From RYN-133 sp036497285 (GTDB taxonomy: Bacteria > Actinomycetota > Actinomycetes > Mycobacteriales > Jatrophihabitantaceae): a DNA stretch of 45,594 nucleotides. Under the pieces are notes generated by a model. That model had not been told where the DNA came from and did not search any database. It saw only the letters and a list, made by a program, of their open reading frames with translations. Both the position numbers and the translations under genes were made by a program. This document shows positions 40,222 through 45,594 of this stretch, one piece after another; the stretch's first letter is position 1, and every line of letters begins with the position of its first letter. Where the stretch lies: NCBI GenBank assembly GCA_036497285.1, contig DASXJR010000085.1, positions 1-45,594 on the forward strand, read 5' to 3'.

Positions 40222-41739
40222 ATGCCCGATATCGACTCGGCCTTCCTCGCGCTGCCCGCGCGCGAACTCGCCGGCGCCGCCCTGGAACGAGCCACCGAAC
40301 TCGGCTGCGAACACGCCGACTTCCGCCTGGAGCGCATCCGTACCGGGATGCATTCGCTGCGCGACGGACGGCTGGACTCGAGCAGCGACCGCGAGGACGT
40401 CGGGCTGGCCGTGCGAGTGCTCCACGACGGCGCCTGGGGCTTCGCCAGCGGCATCGCCCGCACGGCATCGGCCGCCAAGGAACTCGCCGACCAGGCCGTC
40501 GCCACGGCGAAGGTCAGCCGGGTGCTCAGCGCGGCGCCGGTACTGCTCGCACCCGAGCCGGTCTACTCCGACGCCACATGGATCTCGTCCTACGAGTTCA
40601 ACCCGTTCGACATCAGCGAGACCGACCGGGTCGCGCGGCTGGTCGAGCTGTCCGAGCGGCTGCTGGCCGCCGACGGCGTTGATCACGTCGACGCTCATGT
40701 CGAGATGGTGCTCGAAAACAAGTTCTACGCCGACCTGCACGGCACCACCACGACCCAGCAGCGGGTGCGGATCGCCCCGGCGCTGACCGCGGTTCACGTC
40801 GACCGGGCCGAGGGCAACTTCTTCTCCATGCGCACGCTGGCCCCGGCGGCCGGGCGTGGCTGGGAGTACCTCACCGGCACCGGGTGGGACTTCGACGCCG
40901 AGGTGGACCAGTTGCCCGAACTGCTGCGCGAGCACGTCAAGGCGCCCAGCGTCGAGGCCGGCAGCTACGACGTCGTCATCGACCCGTCCAACCTGTGGCT
41001 CACGATCCACGAGTCGATCGGCCACGCCACCGAGCTCGACCGGGCCCTGGGCTACGAGGCCGCCTACGCCGGCACCAGCTTCGCGACTCCCGACAAGCTC
41101 GGCAGCCTCAAGTACGGCAGCCCGGTCATGAACGTCACCGGCGACCGCACCGTCGAGAACGGGCTGGCCACGATCGGGTACGACGACGAAGGCGTCATGA
41201 CCCAGCAGTTCGACATCGTCAAGGACGGCGTGCTGGTGGGCTACCAGCTCAACCGGCAGATGGCCCACGACAACGCACACATCCTCGGCACCGACCGCTC
41301 GAACGGCTGCGCGTTCGCCGACTCCGCGGGGCACATTCCATTGCAGCGCATGGCGAACGTGTCGATCCAGCCGGCGCCGGACGGCCCGTCCACGGCGGAG
41401 TTGATCAGCGGCGTCGAACGCGGCATCTACATCGTCGGTGACCGGTCGTGGTCGATCGACATGCAACGGTTCAACTTCCAGTTCACCGGTCAGCAATTCC
41501 ACCGCATCGAGAACGGCAAGCTGGTCGGCCAGGTGCGCGACGTCGCCTACCAAGCGACCACGACCGACTTCTGGGGCTCGATGGAAGCCGTCGGCGGCCC
41601 GGAGACCTACGTCCTCGGCGGGGTGTTCACGTGCGGCAAGGGCCAGCCCGGTCAGGTCGCGGCCGTGTCGCACGGCTGCCCGGCGGCGCTGTTCCGCGGC
41701 GTCAACATCCTCAACACGAAGAACGAGGCGGGACGATGA
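40222..41739 (+). CDS. tldD: Metalloprotease TldD
   Basis: A 505-aa zinc protease subunit of the TldD/TldE heterodimer, which cleaves unfolded peptides and matures some ribosomal peptides and antitoxins. The motif HESIGH (His263, Glu264, His268) provides the zinc ligands and the catalytic Glu in HExxxH. Typical C-terminal segments are FTGQQFHRIENGKLVGQVRD and FTCGKGQPGQVAAVSHG. It is translationally coupled to tldE by an ATGA overlap, the usual arrangement. Confidence 0.94.
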   Translation: MPDIDSAFLALPARELAGAALERATELGCEHADFRLERIRTGMHSLRDGRLDSSSDREDVGLAVRVLHDGAWGFASGIARTASAAKELADQAVATAKVSRVLSAAPVLLAPEPVYSDATWISSYEFNPFDISETDRVARLVELSERLLAADGVDHVDAHVEMVLENKFYADLHGTTTTQQRVRIAPALTAVHVDRAEGNFFSMRTLAPAAGRGWEYLTGTGWDFDAEVDQLPELLREHVKAPSVEAGSYDVVIDPSNLWLTIHESIGHATELDRALGYEAAYAGTSFATPDKLGSLKYGSPVMNVTGDRTVENGLATIGYDDEGVMTQQFDIVKDGVLVGYQLNRQMAHDNAHILGTDRSNGCAFADSAGHIPLQRMANVSIQPAPDGPSTAELISGVERGIYIVGDRSWSIDMQRFNFQFTGQQFHRIENGKLVGQVRDVAYQATTTDFWGSMEAVGGPETYVLGGVFTCGKGQPGQVAAVSHGCPAALFRGVNILNTKNEAGR

Positions 41740-43121
41740 CCCAGATCCAGCAACTGGTCGAGGCCGCGCTGGCTGCCTCCACGGCCGACGGCTGCGTCGT
41801 TCTCGCCGAGGAGCACACCGAGACGAATCTGCGCTGGGCCGCCAACAGCCTGACCACGAACGGGCAGATGCGCACCCGCTCGGTGACCGTCATCTCGACG
41901 GTCGACGGTTCGGCGGGTACGAGCGCGGGCGTGTTGACCCGCGCGGTGACGACCGAGGAGGAACTGCTCGACCTCATCCGCGCCGCAGATGCGGCGGCCC
42001 GCACGTCCGCCCCGGCCGACGACTCTGCGCCGATCGTCGAGAATTACGACAACGACGACGACTGGGATTCCGACCCGGCCGAAACCAGCGTGGCCGTGTT
42101 CGACCAGTTCGCGCCGGCGCTCGGGGCGGCCTTCGACAAGTGGACCAAGTCCGATCGCGTGCTGTTCGGCTTCGCCGAGCACCACATGACGTCGACCTAT
42201 CTGGGCACCTCGACCGGACTGCGGCGTCGCTTCGACCAGCCGGACGGACGCGTCGAGATCAACGGCAAGTCGGCCGACCTGACCCAGAGCGCCTACGTCG
42301 ACCAGCACACCAACGACTTCACTGACGTCGATGCGGCAGAACTGACCGACGGCCTGCGGCAACGGCTCGACTGGGCAACCCGGCGAATCGACCTGCCCGC
42401 GGGCCGCTACGAGACGATCATGCCCAGCGGGACGGTGTCGGCGATGACGATCTACGCCTACATCAGCGCCTCAGCCCGCGACGCCGCCGAGGGCCGCAGC
42501 GTCTTCTCCGGCGCCGACGGCGCGACCAGGATCGGCGAATCGTTGTCCCCCCACCCGTTGCGGCTGTACTCGGATCCCGACTACCCGGGCCTCGAGTGCG
42601 CGCCGTTCCCGATCGTCCCTGCCTCGGCATGGGGCATCTGGTCGGTGTTCGACAACGGCTACCCGACCGGCACCACCGACTGGATGACGGACGGCAAGCT
42701 GACGAACCTGATCTCGAACCGCGGGTGGGCGGCCCGCAACGGCGCGCAGCCGCACCCGCCGGTCGAGAACCTGATTCTGGACGGCAACGGCACCGAGAGC
42801 CTCGACGAGATGATCGCGAACACCGAGCGGGCGCTGCTGCTCACCACGCTCTGGTACATCCGCGAGGTCGACCCCCAGACGCTGCTGCTCACCGGCCTGA
42901 CCCGCGACGGTGTGTACCTGGTCGAGAACGGCAAGGTGCAGGGCGCGGTGAACAACTTCCGGTTCAACGAGTCCCCGATCGACCTGCTGGGCCGCGTCAC
43001 CGAGGTCGGGCGCACCGTCCCGGCGATGTCGCGCGAATGGAACGACTTCTTCCGACGAACTGCGATGCCGGCCCTGCGCGTCCCGGACTTCAACATGTCG
43101 ACGGTCAGTCAGGCTTCCTGA
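41736..43121 (+). CDS. tldE: TldE/PmbA family partner protein
   Basis: A 461-aa metallopeptidase partner of TldD that lacks the zinc motif, as expected, and helps to form the substrate chamber. N-terminal QLVEAALAASTADGCVVLAE and C-terminal LLTGLTRDGVYLVENGKVQG and FNESPIDLLGRVTEVGR are typical. An acidic stretch near residue 105 (ENYDNDDDWDSD) is prominent. ATG 41736 overlaps the stop of tldD. The pair has no ribosomal-peptide precursor nearby, so it probably has a housekeeping role. Confidence 0.92.
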   Translation: MTQIQQLVEAALAASTADGCVVLAEEHTETNLRWAANSLTTNGQMRTRSVTVISTVDGSAGTSAGVLTRAVTTEEELLDLIRAADAAARTSAPADDSAPIVENYDNDDDWDSDPAETSVAVFDQFAPALGAAFDKWTKSDRVLFGFAEHHMTSTYLGTSTGLRRRFDQPDGRVEINGKSADLTQSAYVDQHTNDFTDVDAAELTDGLRQRLDWATRRIDLPAGRYETIMPSGTVSAMTIYAYISASARDAAEGRSVFSGADGATRIGESLSPHPLRLYSDPDYPGLECAPFPIVPASAWGIWSVFDNGYPTGTTDWMTDGKLTNLISNRGWAARNGAQPHPPVENLILDGNGTESLDEMIANTERALLLTTLWYIREVDPQTLLLTGLTRDGVYLVENGKVQGAVNNFRFNESPIDLLGRVTEVGRTVPAMSREWNDFFRRTAMPALRVPDFNMSTVSQAS

Positions 43122-43151
43122 GAACTGGATCGCCGTTCCACAGGATTCCTG
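43110..43151. promoter_or_regulatory. Two CAGG-N-TTCCTG boxes 31 bp apart upstream of pckG
   Basis: CAGGCTTCCTG (43110-43120, overlapping the tldE stop) and CAGGATTCCTG (43141-43151, a perfect 5+1+5 palindrome) are near-identical and lie three helical turns apart. The 238-bp gap up to pckG also contains two copies of CGCCGCGCGGC (43159-43169 and 43207-43217), of which the first is within a 12-bp palindrome. These are either regulatory sites for pckG or a termination region for tldDE. No gene is present in the gap. Confidence 0.4.
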
Positions 43152-43359
43152 CGATCTTCGCCGCGCGGCGACGAGCCGGCAATCCGCGGCGTACGCGCGT
43201 GTAAACCGCCGCGCGGCAGAGATCACGTTGTGAGCATTGCCTCGTCATCTCGGTTAGGCGTGAGAGCGCTTCCAGTCGGTAGCTTCGAACAATTCCCCAA
43301 AGACCGCCCGGCATTGGCACGCCGCTGGCGCAGTCGACGATGACTGGCGAGGAGAACGC

Positions 43360-45181
<1,822 letters not shown>

Positions 45182-45183
<2 letters not shown>

Positions 45184-45214
45184 CCCTGGGAGCGCGGTGA
45201 GAACCCTCAGGGTC
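45182..45214 (+). terminator. Possible terminator hairpin after pckG
   Basis: GACCCTG (45182-45188) and CAGGGTC (45208-45214) are perfect 7-bp arms around a 19-base loop that starts at the pckG stop codon. No T-run follows. It may be a weak terminator or an mRNA 3' stabiliser. Confidence 0.35.
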
Positions 45215-45233
45215 GTGCAGTAGAAATGAGGCC

Positions 45234-45594
45234 GTGGAACGTTCCAGCGTCGGGAAGGCCTTGCAGGCCAAGCTGACCGAATCGGTGACCGAGCTCGTCG
45301 ACAAGCGCACCTCGGAGTTGATGACCGAGGTGCGCGCGTTGCGCAAGGAGCTGTCTGAGACCCGCGAGCAGCTTGCCGAAGCCGTGCGCATGTTCGAGGT
45401 GCGGCACCGCCGCGACATGATCTTCGCCGGTGAGGCACGTGCGGCCCGCGAGTCCGAGCAGTTCATCGCCGACCACCTCATGCATGCCCGACCGTTGCCG
45501 CACCCGGTTGAGACCGTGCGGTACGCGGCCAGCCTCGTGAAGATCGACGGCACTGTGGTCAAGGTCGGGGTGCACGCCGGCGAGGGGCTGTTGT
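45234..45594 (+). CDS. SAM-dependent methyltransferase-like protein, N-terminal part
   Basis: The gene runs off the right edge; 120 residues are visible from GTG 45234. An N-terminal coiled coil of about 65 residues (LVDKRTSELMTEVRALRKEL, then SETREQLAEAVRMFE) is followed by QFIADHLMHARPLPHPVETVRYAASLVKIDGT and GVHAGEGLL. The last part has the pattern of a class I methyltransferase motif I (hydrophobic-x-G-x-x-x-G-x-x-L) as in TylF-like enzymes. The coiled coil suggests that it dimerises or docks. The ribosome-binding site is not obvious. Confidence 0.55.
   Translation, partial: MERSSVGKALQAKLTESVTELVDKRTSELMTEVRALRKELSETREQLAEAVRMFEVRHRRDMIFAGEARAARESEQFIADHLMHARPLPHPVETVRYAASLVKIDGTVVKVGVHAGEGLL

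Noticed and set aside
40222..43121. TldD/TldE as maturation enzymes of a local ribosomal peptide cluster
   Set aside because: No precursor peptide, modification enzyme or exporter is nearby; a general proteolytic role is more likely.

Overview
The window is chromosomal DNA of a high-GC actinomycete. Evidence: strong GC bias at third codon positions, many GTG starts, frequent 4-base ATGA/GTGA gene overlaps, a GTP-type PEP carboxykinase, an EtfD-type membrane Fe-S protein, and the order PBP (ponA1-like) - GT87 membrane protein - rpsF - ssb - rpsR - rplI - dnaB, which mycobacteria also have near oriC. The cysteine-free S18, a HelD-type protein and DUF4389 proteins fit a non-mycobacterial actinomycete, perhaps of the Frankiales/Jatrophihabitans/Nakamurella type, but I cannot fix the genus. 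I see no phage, IS element, CRISPR, tRNA or rRNA.

Layout. 1-1932 (-): an osmoprotectant ABC transporter (permease cut by the window edge, ATPase complete) translationally coupled behind an IclR regulator. 2225-4504: etfD, feeding beta-oxidation electrons to the quinone pool. 4597-9817: class A PBP, GT87 glycosyltransferase with a coupled leader ORF, and a secreted membrane-anchored protein of unknown function. 9914-13238: rpsF-ssb-rpsR-rplI, preceded by an RNA leader that can mask the rpsF ribosome binding site and closed by a strong terminator, then dnaB behind a group of DnaA-box-like sites. 13253-15430 (-): HelD/HelR-type helicase. 15630-17481: DUF4389 and YjbR proteins. 17498-22207: remnant of an acetyltransferase, glpD and tetR (-), diverging from an AgpS-like FAD enzyme and a lipid kinase (+), a likely glycerol-3-phosphate/ether-lipid cluster. 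22212-26286: small metabolic and transport genes, with a striking 68-bp nested palindrome at 25129-25196.

26320-32160 is the most interesting part. A KimA-type potassium permease fused to a C-terminal OB-fold, with a coupled 40-residue membrane peptide, diverges from the sensor kinase/regulator pair kdpD-kdpE. No kdpFABC pump is present in the window. The divergent promoter holds three TTCACG-type hexamers exactly 11 bp apart, the spacing of OmpR/PhoB-type operators. A 35-codon ORF with an internal hairpin joins kdpD to kdpE through stop/start overlaps at both ends, an architecture known from the MIRU element between mycobacterial senX3 and regX3. My reading is a potassium-responsive module in which KdpDE controls a KimA-type importer.

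32185-45594: MFS transporter, a 71-bp hairpin, an acyl-CoA synthetase, several membrane or secreted proteins (CPBP protease, Abhydrolase_9, zinc metallopeptidase lipoprotein), the tldD-tldE protease pair, pckG for gluconeogenesis, and the start of a methyltransferase. All functions come from motif recognition by eye; no database search was run.
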